Assembly: GCA_937877565.1 (NCBI GenBank)
Contig: CALFJB010000075.1
Span: 62,001-126,000 of the forward strand
Source: an uncultured Selenomonadales bacterium
Lineage (GTDB): Bacteria > Bacillota > Negativicutes > Selenomonadales > Selenomonadaceae
Length of the DNA: 64,000 nucleotides
Reading direction: 5' to 3'
In this document: positions 15,405 to 23,821 of the stretch, piece after piece
Position numbering within the stretch: position 1 is the first letter of the stretch
Layout of the letters: each line of letters opens with the position of its first letter
Notes under the pieces: generated by a model
The model's database searches: none
Seen by the model: the letters and a program-made list of their open reading frames with translations, nothing else
What the model was told of the DNA's origin: nothing
Position numbers and translations under genes: made by a program

Positions 15405-17504
15405 TTAATCACTCCTGTTAAAAATATTTTTAAACTTCTCCAAAAGCGAAGGTTCATATTCAATAAATTTATAAAACTCGTCTTTTTTCAAAAACCAATT
15501 AACGCCAATTCCAAAATCTGACGCAATGCAAGTTTCATCCAAAAAATTTATCAGCTTATCTTTTTGCGCTTTTACATTTGTGGAATTTCTAAAAATCTCG
15601 TCAATATTGACTTGAATAGTCGAGCCCTTGTCAATAAAACAATTTTTATTTGCGAAAAATAATTTACGCCACGTTTCAACTTTGCGCGTTTCGTAATCGC
15701 TGAAAATTTCGCGTGGAAAATATTTTGGAACTTCAACGCCACTTTCTTCGTAGTAATTCAAAAATATCTTTCGTGTCAACTTCAGAAAGTCTTCAATATC
15801 AAAAATTTCTTCGTTGTTGCAAATTGCCTGTGCAAATTTGAAAGTAAAATCCTTAAAAAGTTCGTCGTCCAAATTCTCATAAACTTTATTGAGATATTCG
15901 ACTGATTCACGCTTTTTATTGGAATTAAACATACTGCTGACTTCCAAATAATAAATTCGCCGCACGACCTGCCCGCTTGAAGAAAATTCCTGCAAATTCG
16001 TTGTACCAATCAAAGTACCCGCCGCTTCAGTAGGAATTTCATTCGCAAGGCTTTTAATCATTTCTTCGCCTTTTTGAGGTGATTTACTACGCTGAAAAAA
16101 ATTCAAACTAATTTCATCTGCAAAAATCGGCATCACGTTATTTTCTTTTATCATTGAAAAAATTATTTTCGCTTTATCCAATTCCCGTGAATAATCGTAA
16201 ACTTTTTTGCCGTCAGTTTGTCCCAAAAGTGTTGCCGCAAATCTTAGCGCGGTAGTTTTGCCGGATTCACGAACACCGCCCAAAATGCAAAACATTGGAA
16301 TATCAGCAACTGCGGATTTATCGTAAGTCATAGCGCACTTTTGGCGAATTTTCCAAATAAACGGCGCAGTAAAAGCATACAAAATTAATTCGTAAATTTT
16401 CGACGGGATAATTTCATTTGGCGTCACGGCAAAATCAAAATAAGCCCGCGTAAATTGATTTATCTTTTCAAGCGTTAATTTAATTTTTTCTTTGCTAATT
16501 GGCACGGAATAAATTTCTGCAACTTCCTTATCGTCGGAATTTCTTTTGTAAATTTTATAATTGTTAGAGTCAATCAACAAAGTTTCTCGAATATCATCTT
16601 CAATTTTTTTATGTTTTGGAGTTTTATGAAAAATTTCTTTCAGGACACTTTTTTTGCTCAAAATATAATCCAACGGCTTAACTTTAAGGTTGCCATTTTT
16701 ATCCTTTGGAAAAGTCACAATTTCTATAATTCTTTTCGCGTTATCGATACTCCTTTTTTCGGCGGCAAGTTGCGCGGTGCGTTTGTTCAAAGTCTCCATT
16801 TGCTCTTCAGAAATAATCATAGAAATATTTTGCTCTTTGCAGTTTTCCAAAAATGCTTCAAAATTTGTTTCCGGCGAAATAACTACAATCGCCTTATCTT
16901 TTTTGTAATTGCGGCGGCAAACATTAGAAATATAATCGTTAGTTTGTTCAAGCAGGTAATTGAAACGCGCCAAATAAATTTCATACAAATTTTTTGAATC
17001 GTCAATGCGAATATTTTCAAAATGGCGATTTTCAGAATCAAATGCAGACGTGCTGAAATTCGCCGAGCCAATTATAACGCGGTAATCTTCAGTTTCTTCA
17101 TTGGCAAGCAAATAAATTTTATCGTGAATCATAACTCCCGGCTTACCGTAGCGAATTTTAATTCTGTCTTCAATTACAAAATTTTTAGTTTCGTCCGGCA
17201 ATTCGTTAAAAAATTTTATATTTTCTTCGCTGTCAAATTGTGCGCTGACTCCATCACTAAATTTGTTGAGATTGTCCACATTGTCAATCCCAATAATAAA
17301 AATTACAGATTGAAAACTTTTGACGGTTTCGGCAAAAAATTTTGGCGAAGAAACATAACTGACGGCTTTTAAATCGTTATAGCGGTTGGTATCAAAAATT
17401 TCACTGACTTTCATTTTTGAAACGGCAGAATTATACACTACAAAAAGACTTTCAAGCGAAACTTTTTCAAATTCCTCAAAAAGATTTATAGAATTTCCTT
17501 TCAT
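15405..17504 (-). CDS. PLD-like nuclease fused to a P-loop ATPase
   Basis: A 699-residue two-domain protein. Residues ~25-185 resemble a single-HKD phospholipase D-type nuclease (MIHDKIYLL, then VIIGSANFSTSAF ~20 residues later). One HKD motif per chain implies a dimeric active site. The C-terminal half is a P-loop ATPase: Walker A GGVRESGKTT (~409-418), Walker B NVMPIFADEIS, a sensor-like LIGTTNLQEF and a candidate arginine finger VVRRIYYLEV, resembling SF3/D5-type helicase or phage-type ATPases. The central ~200 residues are charged and unrecognised. Start ATG 17504 lies 7 bases after GAGG; an upstream GTG is less likely. A DNA- or RNA-targeting ATPase-nuclease with a defence role is plausible inference. 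It is divergent from rpmH. Confidence 0.75.
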   Translation of the reverse strand: MKGNSINLFEEFEKVSLESLFVVYNSAVSKMKVSEIFDTNRYNDLKAVSYVSSPKFFAETVKSFQSVIFIIGIDNVDNLNKFSDGVSAQFDSEENIKFFNELPDETKNFVIEDRIKIRYGKPGVMIHDKIYLLANEETEDYRVIIGSANFSTSAFDSENRHFENIRIDDSKNLYEIYLARFNYLLEQTNDYISNVCRRNYKKDKAIVVISPETNFEAFLENCKEQNISMIISEEQMETLNKRTAQLAAEKRSIDNAKRIIEIVTFPKDKNGNLKVKPLDYILSKKSVLKEIFHKTPKHKKIEDDIRETLLIDSNNYKIYKRNSDDKEVAEIYSVPISKEKIKLTLEKINQFTRAYFDFAVTPNEIIPSKIYELILYAFTAPFIWKIRQKCAMTYDKSAVADIPMFCILGGVRESGKTTALRFAATLLGQTDGKKVYDYSRELDKAKIIFSMIKENNVMPIFADEISLNFFQRSKSPQKGEEMIKSLANEIPTEAAGTLIGTTNLQEFSSSGQVVRRIYYLEVSSMFNSNKKRESVEYLNKVYENLDDELFKDFTFKFAQAICNNEEIFDIEDFLKLTRKIFLNYYEESGVEVPKYFPREIFSDYETRKVETWRKLFFANKNCFIDKGSTIQVNIDEIFRNSTNVKAQKDKLINFLDETCIASDFGIGVNWFLKKDEFYKFIEYEPSLLEKFKNIFNRSD

Positions 17505-17573
17505 AAAATCGCCTCGCACAGAATTATATCAAATTCAAGCAAAAATAAAAACGCCGCTGATAAAATAATTTTC

Positions 17574-17602
17574 TTGACAGAGCCGCCTTGCGCCGCTATA
17601 AT
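17574..17602 (+). promoter_or_regulatory. Strong sigma-70 promoter of rpmH
   Basis: TTGACA (17574-17579), 17-base spacer, TATAAT (17597-17602): a full consensus match, ~60 bases upstream of rpmH. Confidence 0.9.
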
Positions 17603-17662
17603 TCTTATGTTGTCATTTGGCAACGGTACTTTACTTTTGAGATTTATCAGGAGGTGTCCTGT

Positions 17663-17797
17663 TTGAAGAGAACATTTCAACCAAATTCAAGTTGGCGCAA
17701 AAAGACGCATGGTTTTCGTGAACGTATGAAGACTTTGGGCGGTCGTCAAGTTATTAAGAGGCGTCGTCAACGCGGCAGAAAAGTGCTTACAGCATAA
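17663..17797 (+). CDS. rpmH: Ribosomal protein L34
   Basis: The 44-residue large-subunit protein bL34: KRTFQPNSSWRKKTHGFRER, then MKTLGGRQVIKRRRQRGRK. The start is TTG 17663, 6 bases after GGAGGTG. The frame is open further upstream, but only this start gives the universal N-terminus. It heads the conserved block rpmH-rnpA-yidD-yidC-jag. A terminator-like hairpin follows directly. Confidence 0.97.
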   Translation: MKRTFQPNSSWRKKTHGFRERMKTLGGRQVIKRRRQRGRKVLTA

Positions 17798-17807
17798 GAG
17801 AACGCGC

Positions 17808-17834
17808 AGGTCACTAATACGGTGACCTTTTTTT
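17808..17834 (+). terminator. Hairpin with T-run between rpmH and rnpA
   Basis: Stem AGGTCAC-TAATAC-GGTGACCT followed by seven T. It would let rpmH be made in excess over rnpA by partial termination, which is inference from position. Confidence 0.8.
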
Positions 17835-17854
17835 CTTGTTATACAGAGGTTTTT

Positions 17855-18202
17855 ATGTTTGAACTTGGCAGAGATAAAATTTTTCGTGGCAAACGCGAAT
17901 TCAACAAAGTTTATTCAAAAGGGCGTTCGCTTGCAAATCGTGAAATGGTAATTTACATTTTGAAAGATGAAACGTTGCGCGGCGACGTTGGATTTGCCGC
18001 CGGTAAAAAATTAGGTTGCGCCGTTGTTCGTAACCGCGTTAAAAGACTTTTGCGCGAGGCGTACAGACTTAATCAGCACAATATCAAACCAAACTGCAAA
18101 ATTATTCTTGTCGGCAGAAAAAAACTTATTGATGCTAAGGCGGACGTTGCCATAAAATCTTTTTGCGAACTTTGCAAACGCGCTGAAATTTGGATTGATT
18201 AA
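17855..18202 (+). CDS. rnpA: Ribonuclease P protein component
   Basis: The 115-residue protein subunit of RNase P, which helps the RNA subunit mature tRNA 5' ends. Family motifs: IFRGKREFNKVYSKGRS, GFAAGKKLGCAVVRNRVKRLLREAYR (the RNR signature) and IILVGRKK. ATG 17855 follows AGAGGT. An upstream in-frame ATG at 17822 would start inside the hairpin's T-run and is unlikely. The gene is downstream of rpmH, and a repeat element separates it from yidD. Confidence 0.96.
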   Translation: MFELGRDKIFRGKREFNKVYSKGRSLANREMVIYILKDETLRGDVGFAAGKKLGCAVVRNRVKRLLREAYRLNQHNIKPNCKIILVGRKKLIDAKADVAIKSFCELCKRAEIWID

Positions 18203-18268
18203 TAAAAAATTTTTGCCTTTAGTGCGTATTTGTAAAAAATACAATAAAAAATAATGACTGGAATGTTA

Positions 18269-18432
18269 GGCGCGTCATAGTTTTCAGCTAGAGCTAGTAA
18301 GTTAAAAATAGGAAAGACTAGGATAGAGGGGAAGATTAGGAATTACGTTTGCCCGAGAAAACCTGACGCGCCGGAAATGCACTTTTCTTTTGCTTCTTTT
18401 CTTTTTTGCATTGGAAAAAGAAAAGAAGATAT
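18269..18432. repeat. Structured intergenic element, class B copy 2 (inverted)
   Basis: The 298-base gap between rnpA and yidD holds a 104-base body (18269-18372) closed by GGCGCGTCA and TGACGCGCC. It is homologous, in reverse orientation, to 10439-10541, sharing blocks such as CTATCCT, TATTTTTA and AGCTGAAA. The A/T-rich flank follows at 18373-18432 (CTTTTCTTTTGC...GAAAAGAAG). No gene is seen. It splits what is normally a tight operon. Confidence 0.75.
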
Positions 18433-18500
18433 AAAATAAAAAATCGAAATTAATACTTTACAAAAGTTAGCAAACGCTCTAAATTGGGGATTGATTAATT

Positions 18501-18710
18501 GTGACAAAATTTTTAATATCTGCAGTGCGATTTTATCAAAAATGGTTATCGCCGCTTAAGCCGCCAACTTGCAGATTTTTTCCGACGTGTTCAGCATACG
18601 CGGTTGAAGCTTTGCAGAAATACGGCTGGCGGCGCGGCACTTTTTTAACAGTCAAACGAATTTTGCGCTGTCAACCCTTTTGTAAGGGCGGCTATGATCC
18701 TGTTCCTTGA
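18501..18710 (+). CDS. yidD: Membrane protein insertion efficiency factor YidD
   Basis: A 69-residue YidD-family protein: FYQKWLSPLKPPTCRFFPTCSAYAVEALQKYGWRRG, then RILRCQPFCKGGYDPVP. It has a short amphipathic membrane segment and four conserved Cys. It assists YidC-mediated membrane insertion. Start GTG 18501. It lies directly upstream of yidC, as in most bacteria. Confidence 0.96.
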   Translation: MTKFLISAVRFYQKWLSPLKPPTCRFFPTCSAYAVEALQKYGWRRGTFLTVKRILRCQPFCKGGYDPVP

Positions 18711-18757
18711 GTGCAATTTAAAATATCAGATAAAAAATTTCCAAAGGAAGTGAAATT

Positions 18758-19444
18758 TTGGAAGAACCTTTTTTCTTGGTAAGTCTGTTTTCGCCGATAA
18801 CTGATTTATTCACGGCAATTTTGACCGCGTTATATTCCGTGCTGGAAAATTTCGGCGTTGGAAGTTACGGCTTGGCGATTATCATTTTAACCGTTATCAT
18901 AAAAATACTTTTGTACCCGCTGACTCAAAAACAAATACAATCAATGAAGGGCATGCAAGAAATTGCGCCGAAATTGAAAAAATTGCAGGAAAAGCACAAA
19001 GATAATCCTCAACTCCTGCAACAAAAAATGATTCAACTTTATCAAGAAGCGGGCGTTAATCCAATGGCGGGTTGTCTGCCGATGCTCATTCAAATGCCAA
19101 TTTTAATGGCAATGTATTATACATTTTTCAGTTTCGACTACGGCGGCGGCGCACCTTCATTTTTGTGGGTACCAAATTTATCTGAAACAGATCCAACTTA
19201 TATTTTGCCGCTTATTGCCGCCGGTACAACTTTTATAATGCAAAAAATTTCAACCGTTGAAGTGAATCAGCAGACTAAAATTATGATGATTTTCTTCCCG
19301 CTGTTTATGGGATTCATCAGCTTAAATCTTCCGGCAGGTCTTGTACTTTACTGGGCAACTCAAAACGTAGTCCAAATTGTTCAGCAACTTTTAATTTATC
19401 GAAATATGGATGCAAAATCTGAAAAAGGGGAAGGCACGAAATGA
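18758..19444 (+). CDS. yidC: Membrane insertase YidC/Oxa1 family
   Basis: A 228-residue Oxa1-type insertase with about five transmembrane helices, which inserts membrane proteins alone or with SecYEG. Signatures: GSYGLAIIILTVIIKILLYPLT with the conserved positive residue, a coiled cytoplasmic hairpin (MQEIAPKLKKLQEKHKDNPQ), NPMAGCLPMLIQMPILMAMY and LPAGLVLYWATQNVVQIVQQ. It has the short monoderm-like length with no large periplasmic domain and no lipoprotein Cys. TTG 18758 follows AAGGAAG at 7 bases. It overlaps jag by 4 bases. Confidence 0.95.
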   Translation: MEEPFFLVSLFSPITDLFTAILTALYSVLENFGVGSYGLAIIILTVIIKILLYPLTQKQIQSMKGMQEIAPKLKKLQEKHKDNPQLLQQKMIQLYQEAGVNPMAGCLPMLIQMPILMAMYYTFFSFDYGGGAPSFLWVPNLSETDPTYILPLIAAGTTFIMQKISTVEVNQQTKIMMIFFPLFMGFISLNLPAGLVLYWATQNVVQIVQQLLIYRNMDAKSEKGEGTK

Positions 19445-20262
19445 CAAAAATTATTGAAAAGACAGGTAAAACTGTGGAGGACGCACTAAACGCGGCACTA
19501 ATTGAGCTAGGCGTGGCTGCCGAAAATGTTGAATACGAAATTTTAGAAACTCCCTCCAAAGGCTTTTTTGGATTCGGCGCAAAGCCCGCCAAAATTCAAG
19601 TTAAACTAAAAGAAATTCCTGAAGAAACTCCTGAAGAAACTCCCGTCGAAGTTCCAACTGAAACTATTGAAACTACCGAACCTATTACAAATTTTTCTGC
19701 TAACGCTGAAGAAAAAATTGAACCCGTTTTGGAAGAAACAAAAATGGAACCTGAAACCGAAAATGTTGCAACCGAAGAAATTAAATCCAATTTCGACAAA
19801 GAAAAAGTTATCGACAGAGCAAAAAATTTTCTCACTGAAGTTTTTCAAGCAATGAACATTGAATTAACTGTAAACGTTTTAGAAAATGAATCTGAAGTTA
19901 CTTTTGATTTAGTCGGAAAAGATATGGGAATTTTGATTGGCAAGCACGGGCAAACTTTGGACGCGTTGCAATATTTGACAAATTTGGCGGCAAATTCTCA
20001 CGACGCCGAAGAAAAAATTTATTTTATTTTAGACGTGGAAAATTATCGCTCCCGCCGCGCAACTGCTTTAAAGAAATTGGCTAAAAGCGTTGCCGAGCGT
20101 GCAATTAGAACGCGTCAAGATGTTCGACTTGAACCAATGAGCCGCACTGAAAGAAAAGTCATTCATACCGCCCTGCAGGATAATTCAAAAGTTGAAACGC
20201 ACAGCGCAGGTGAAGACCCTTACCGCTACATTATTGTTTCACCTAAGAAAAAGCGTCAATAA
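19441..20262 (+). CDS. jag: RNA-binding protein Jag/KhpB
   Basis: A 273-residue protein with an N-terminal Jag-N domain (KTVEDALNAALIELG, PSKGFFGFGAKPAKIQV), an acidic Glu/Thr/Pro-rich linker (~60-115), a KH-like segment (DMGILIGKHGQTLDALQYL) and a C-terminal R3H domain (SVAERAIRTRQDVRLEPMSRTERKVIH). It binds RNA and influences cell-wall synthesis in Gram-positive bacteria. ATG 19441 overlaps the yidC stop by 4 bases. The usual next genes mnmE and mnmG are absent: a terminator and convergent permease follow. Confidence 0.95.
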   Translation: MTKIIEKTGKTVEDALNAALIELGVAAENVEYEILETPSKGFFGFGAKPAKIQVKLKEIPEETPEETPVEVPTETIETTEPITNFSANAEEKIEPVLEETKMEPETENVATEEIKSNFDKEKVIDRAKNFLTEVFQAMNIELTVNVLENESEVTFDLVGKDMGILIGKHGQTLDALQYLTNLAANSHDAEEKIYFILDVENYRSRRATALKKLAKSVAERAIRTRQDVRLEPMSRTERKVIHTALQDNSKVETHSAGEDPYRYIIVSPKKKRQ

Positions 20263-20284
20263 ATTTTTAATCAGATAAAAAATA

Positions 20285-20310
20285 ACCCGTCGAATTGACG
20301 GGCTTTTTTT
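20285..20310 (+). terminator. Terminator of the rpmH-jag block
   Basis: CCCGTC-GAATT-GACGGG followed by C and T7, 23 bases past the jag stop. Confidence 0.9.
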
Positions 20311-20313
20311 ATT

Positions 20314-21654
20314 TCAGTATTTAGATTTATAGAAAATCCAAATTGCGCCGAGCCATACAGGGATTAACATTACTGCAAGGCGCATTTCTTCCATTGTCAG
20401 CATTAAAATCAGTACGCCCGCCAAAAACGCCAAACATAAATAATTTGCGAACGGGTAAAAGAAAGATTTAAATTTTGGAACAATTCCGGCGGCGGCGCAA
20501 TGTTTTCTAAATTTTAAGTGCGTCAAAATTATCATTGCCCAACTTATCATAACCGCGCCCGTTACGATTGACATTAAGTACATAAAAATTTCTTCCGGCG
20601 CAAGGTAATTTAAAATAACTGCAAGCAAGGTTATTCCCGATGAAATGAAAATTCCATTTACAGGGACTTTGCGGCTTGAAAGTTTCGTTAAAAATTTTGG
20701 AGCTTCCGAATTTTCCGCCAAACTGAATAACATTCTGGAATTGGAATAAATTGCCGAATTGTAAACTGAAACTGCCGCCGTTAAAACTACAAAATTTAAA
20801 ATGTTTGCCGCAGTTTGTACGCCGACGTTTTCAAAAATTTGTACGAACGGACTTGCCTTTGTTCCAACTTCGTCCCAACTCCACAGCGTCATCAAAACTA
20901 ACATTGTACCGACATAAAAAATTAAAATTCGATAAATGACTTGATTAATGGCGCGGGGAATTGTTTTATCAGGATTTTCAGTTTCACCCGCCGCAATTCC
21001 AATTAATTCAATTCCGCCAAAACTGAAAAATACCGGCACCATTGCCATCATCATACCGCCTAAGCCGTGCGGGAAAAATCCGCCGTGACTCCAAAGGTTG
21101 CTGAAATTTTCAGGGAACGGGCGAACGTCTGTAAAAATCAAGTACGAGCCCAAAACTATCATAAAAATAATCGCAGAAATTTTTATCAGCGACATCCAAA
21201 ATTCAATTTCGCCATACGCTCTAACCGTGATTAAATTTACCGCCGTGATAATTATCAAACAGATTAACGCGCCGATCCATTGCGGCAAGTCAGGAAACCA
21301 ATACTGCAGATAAATTCCAACTGCCGTTAATTCCGCCATACTTACCAAAATATACAAAAACCAATAATTCCAGCCGGATAAAAATCCCGGAAAATTTCCC
21401 CAATATTTTGTAGCGTAGTAACTGAATGAACCTGAAACCGGCTCTTCAACCGACATTTCGCCCAACATTCGCACAATCAAAAAAATTACTATTCCGCCAA
21501 TTAAATAACTTAAAGAAACTGCGGGACCTGCAAGCGCAATAGTTGAAGTTGAACCGTAAAAAAGCCCGGTACCGACGGCAGTACCGAGCGCGATCATTTG
21601 CAAGTGGCGATTTTTTAAACCGCGATTTAATTTTTCTTCTGCCAATTCTACCAT
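20314..21654 (-). CDS. Amino-acid permease of the AAT/APC family
   Basis: A 446-residue transporter with twelve predicted transmembrane helices. The family start KNRHLQMIALGTAVGTGLFYGS is followed by PVSGSFSYYATKYWG and FFSFGGIELIGIAAGETENPDKTIPRAI, a signature of amino-acid:proton symporters of the LysP/AnsP/ProY type. Substrate not assignable. Its start overlaps the end of the oxidoreductase gene by 7 bases, so the two form an operon. Confidence 0.92.
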   Translation of the reverse strand: MVELAEEKLNRGLKNRHLQMIALGTAVGTGLFYGSTSTIALAGPAVSLSYLIGGIVIFLIVRMLGEMSVEEPVSGSFSYYATKYWGNFPGFLSGWNYWFLYILVSMAELTAVGIYLQYWFPDLPQWIGALICLIIITAVNLITVRAYGEIEFWMSLIKISAIIFMIVLGSYLIFTDVRPFPENFSNLWSHGGFFPHGLGGMMMAMVPVFFSFGGIELIGIAAGETENPDKTIPRAINQVIYRILIFYVGTMLVLMTLWSWDEVGTKASPFVQIFENVGVQTAANILNFVVLTAAVSVYNSAIYSNSRMLFSLAENSEAPKFLTKLSSRKVPVNGIFISSGITLLAVILNYLAPEEIFMYLMSIVTGAVMISWAMIILTHLKFRKHCAAAGIVPKFKSFFYPFANYLCLAFLAGVLILMLTMEEMRLAVMLIPVWLGAIWIFYKSKY

Positions 21655-22634
21655 TCCTCATTTGGATATTTTAAATTCCAACTTTTTCTAAGCGTCGTCA
21701 TAATGTCCATAACGTCTTTTGTCAAATTGAGTTTCATTGCTGAAGTATCGCCGGTACGCACGGCATTTTCCATATCAAGCATTTCATAATAAAGCGCGTT
21801 TGGACGTTCGCCGCTTGTAATTTCACGGCTTGCGCCTGTTTCAGCGTCAACAATTATGGCTTTATCTGCGCGAGGATATTCCATAATTTCGATATATCCT
21901 TTTTCGCAACTTATCACGGCGCGTTTAGGTTGTTTAGAGTGCATTGAAAGCGCGGCGGTTGCCATTTGTCCCTGCGAATTTTTCAGCAAAATTGTAGCTT
22001 GTTCATCTGAACCTGTTGGCGAAGGTTTCCATTGGCTCAAAATTTCTGTAGGCTTTTCGTCCATAAAACTGCGAATGACTGACAGCGCGTAAACGCCAAT
22101 ATCAAGCATTGCGCCGCCTGCCAAATTCATATTGAAAAATCTGTTTTTCATATTGTATTCTTTGAAACTGCCGAAATTCATTGTAATAATTTGGACTTTG
22201 CCGAGTTCGCCACTTTGTACAATTTTCCAAAGTTCCTTGTAAAGTGGCATGTGCCAAACTGTCATAGCTTCAGCAAGAATTAAATTTTTTTCGGCGGCAA
22301 GTTTAATCATTTCGTCAAGTTCGCGGCTGTTCAAAGTAATAGATTTTTCGACGAAAATATTTTTGCCGTTTTCAAGTGCCTGTTTCATAAAATTATAGTG
22401 CGTATTGTGCGGACTTGTTATGTAAACTATATCAACTTCGTCATCAAAAAACATATCTTCGATATTGTCATAGACTTTTTGAACGCCGTATTTTTCGGCG
22501 AAGGCAACGGCTTTATCGTGCGTACGGTTGCCGACGGAATAAAGATTTTTGCCCATTTTTTGGAGAGCTTGAGCCATTTCGTTAGCGATAACACCGACGC
22601 CTAAAACTGCCCAATTTAAATTTTTCTCTGTCAT
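21648..22634 (-). CDS. Gfo/Idh/MocA family oxidoreductase
   Basis: A 328-residue NAD(P)-dependent dehydrogenase. The Rossmann start AVLGVGVIANEMAQAL is followed by VYITSPHNTHYNFMKQALENGKNIFVEKSITLN (the EKP-like motif reads EKS) and a C-terminal beta domain with GGAMLDIGVYALS. Substrates of the family are sugars or related polyols; which one cannot be told. AAGGAG lies 9 bases before ATG 22634, preferred over the ATG at 22643 that abuts the site. Operon with the downstream permease. Confidence 0.9.
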   Translation of the reverse strand: MTEKNLNWAVLGVGVIANEMAQALQKMGKNLYSVGNRTHDKAVAFAEKYGVQKVYDNIEDMFFDDEVDIVYITSPHNTHYNFMKQALENGKNIFVEKSITLNSRELDEMIKLAAEKNLILAEAMTVWHMPLYKELWKIVQSGELGKVQIITMNFGSFKEYNMKNRFFNMNLAGGAMLDIGVYALSVIRSFMDEKPTEILSQWKPSPTGSDEQATILLKNSQGQMATAALSMHSKQPKRAVISCEKGYIEIMEYPRADKAIIVDAETGASREITSGERPNALYYEMLDMENAVRTGDTSAMKLNLTKDVMDIMTTLRKSWNLKYPNEEW

Positions 22635-22686
22635 TAAATTCATCTCCTTAGCGAAAGAAAAATTTTAACTTTGACATTTTCGACGC

Positions 22687-22716
22687 AAAAAAAAATTCCC
22701 CTGCAATGAGGGGATT
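22687..22716 (-). terminator. Terminator of the CsgG/LPP20 operon
   Basis: On the minus strand ATCCCCT-CATTGC-AGGGGAAT followed by a T9 run, ten bases past the stop of the LPP20-like gene. Confidence 0.85.
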
Positions 22717-22725
22717 TTAGCAAAT

Positions 22726-23817
22726 TTATTTAACTTGAATTGTCAAAGTACTATAATTTAAAGATTGTAAAATTAAATCTGCGTCAGTAGCTTTTTGAAT
22801 TTCGTTGAAAAGCGTTTGAGGCGAACCGCTATACATTACAGTGAAAACTGCGCGACCGCCTTCATAACTTGAAAGGTTGCAACTTTTGACGCCGCGCACC
22901 GCTCCAATAGCAGTTTGCACTTGATTTATTTTTTGGAACGCCGCGCCGTAAACTACAACTTCGATACTTTGGCGGCTGGTATACATTCCCGTTATCTGTT
23001 GTACAAGATATTCGCCCATTTCCTTACCTGCTACAGATAAAGCTTTTTTGGCGGCAACTGCTTGAGAATTATCCATACCTGAACCGTATTTGCCGTCAGT
23101 GGCTATCATTTGCCCGCTTTTTACGATAAACATTTTTGCTTCAACACGCGCACGGCTTGTCTGCATATTTGAACGCTGATTGCCGGGCAACCATTTCGCC
23201 GCGTCGCCTAATTCTTCGCTAAAAGCCTCTCCAACTATCATAATGTCAACGCCAAATTTATTTGCCGCTTGAGTCATTTCCGCCGCGCTCATATTCATTG
23301 GATTTGAAATATTTAAACGTGAGCCAACTTCCGTAACTTGCGAAAATCCCGCGTCAAGCAACGCTTTTACAATGGCAGTTTCGCCCGCTGATGAAGGAAT
23401 ATTTCCGTAACGATGGCTTTCAGGAACGTACACGGCAATTTTGGGATTTCTAAGTTGATATTCGATAATTCCAAGCCGCGTTAATTCGTTCATCAATTTT
23501 GAATTTGGCGTATCGTCAACAATCGCAGAAATTGTAACGCTCCAAATTCCGCCATCGTCCGTTTTGCTGATAACTTTATAATCTGTAACAAAGCCGCGCG
23601 ATTGGGTATAAATTTGGTCATTGATAACCGCGCCTTTTTCAACAAGTGTGCTTGAATCTACCAAAACGCCCAAAGTATTTTCAACGGCTAATCTTAGCGC
23701 GTCATTTTCAGCGTCGGAAGGCGTGACGCCTTGCCCGGTTACTGTTACACTTTTTGCAAGTGTCGAGCCTGTAAATAAAATCAGCAGTGCAAAAACTAAA
23801 ATTGTAAATCTTTTCAT
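22726..23817 (-). CDS. Secreted LPP20/FlgT-N-like protein
   Basis: A 363-residue exported protein with a signal peptide (~1-21, ending TLAKS). The next part (VTVTGQGVTPSDAENDALRLAVENTLGVLVDSSTLVEKG, QSRGFVTDYKVIS) matches the LPP20/FlgT N-terminal fold found in flagellar outer-membrane and lipoprotein-like proteins. The middle (IAVYVPESHRYGNIPSSAGETAIVKALLDAGFSQV, FGVDIMIVGEAFSE) resembles the CsgG/TolB-like nucleotide-free fold. The specific function is unknown. ATG 23817 lies at the end of the CsgG gene, a two-gene operon. Confidence 0.8.
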   Translation of the reverse strand: MKRFTILVFALLILFTGSTLAKSVTVTGQGVTPSDAENDALRLAVENTLGVLVDSSTLVEKGAVINDQIYTQSRGFVTDYKVISKTDDGGIWSVTISAIVDDTPNSKLMNELTRLGIIEYQLRNPKIAVYVPESHRYGNIPSSAGETAIVKALLDAGFSQVTEVGSRLNISNPMNMSAAEMTQAANKFGVDIMIVGEAFSEELGDAAKWLPGNQRSNMQTSRARVEAKMFIVKSGQMIATDGKYGSGMDNSQAVAAKKALSVAGKEMGEYLVQQITGMYTSRQSIEVVVYGAAFQKINQVQTAIGAVRGVKSCNLSSYEGGRAVFTVMYSGSPQTLFNEIQKATDADLILQSLNYSTLTIQVK

Positions 23818-23821
23818 AATA

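Noticed and set aside
16611..16997. 128-codon open frame opposite the PLD-ATPase gene
   Set aside because: No ribosome binding site, and it mirrors a well-supported coding frame on the other strand.
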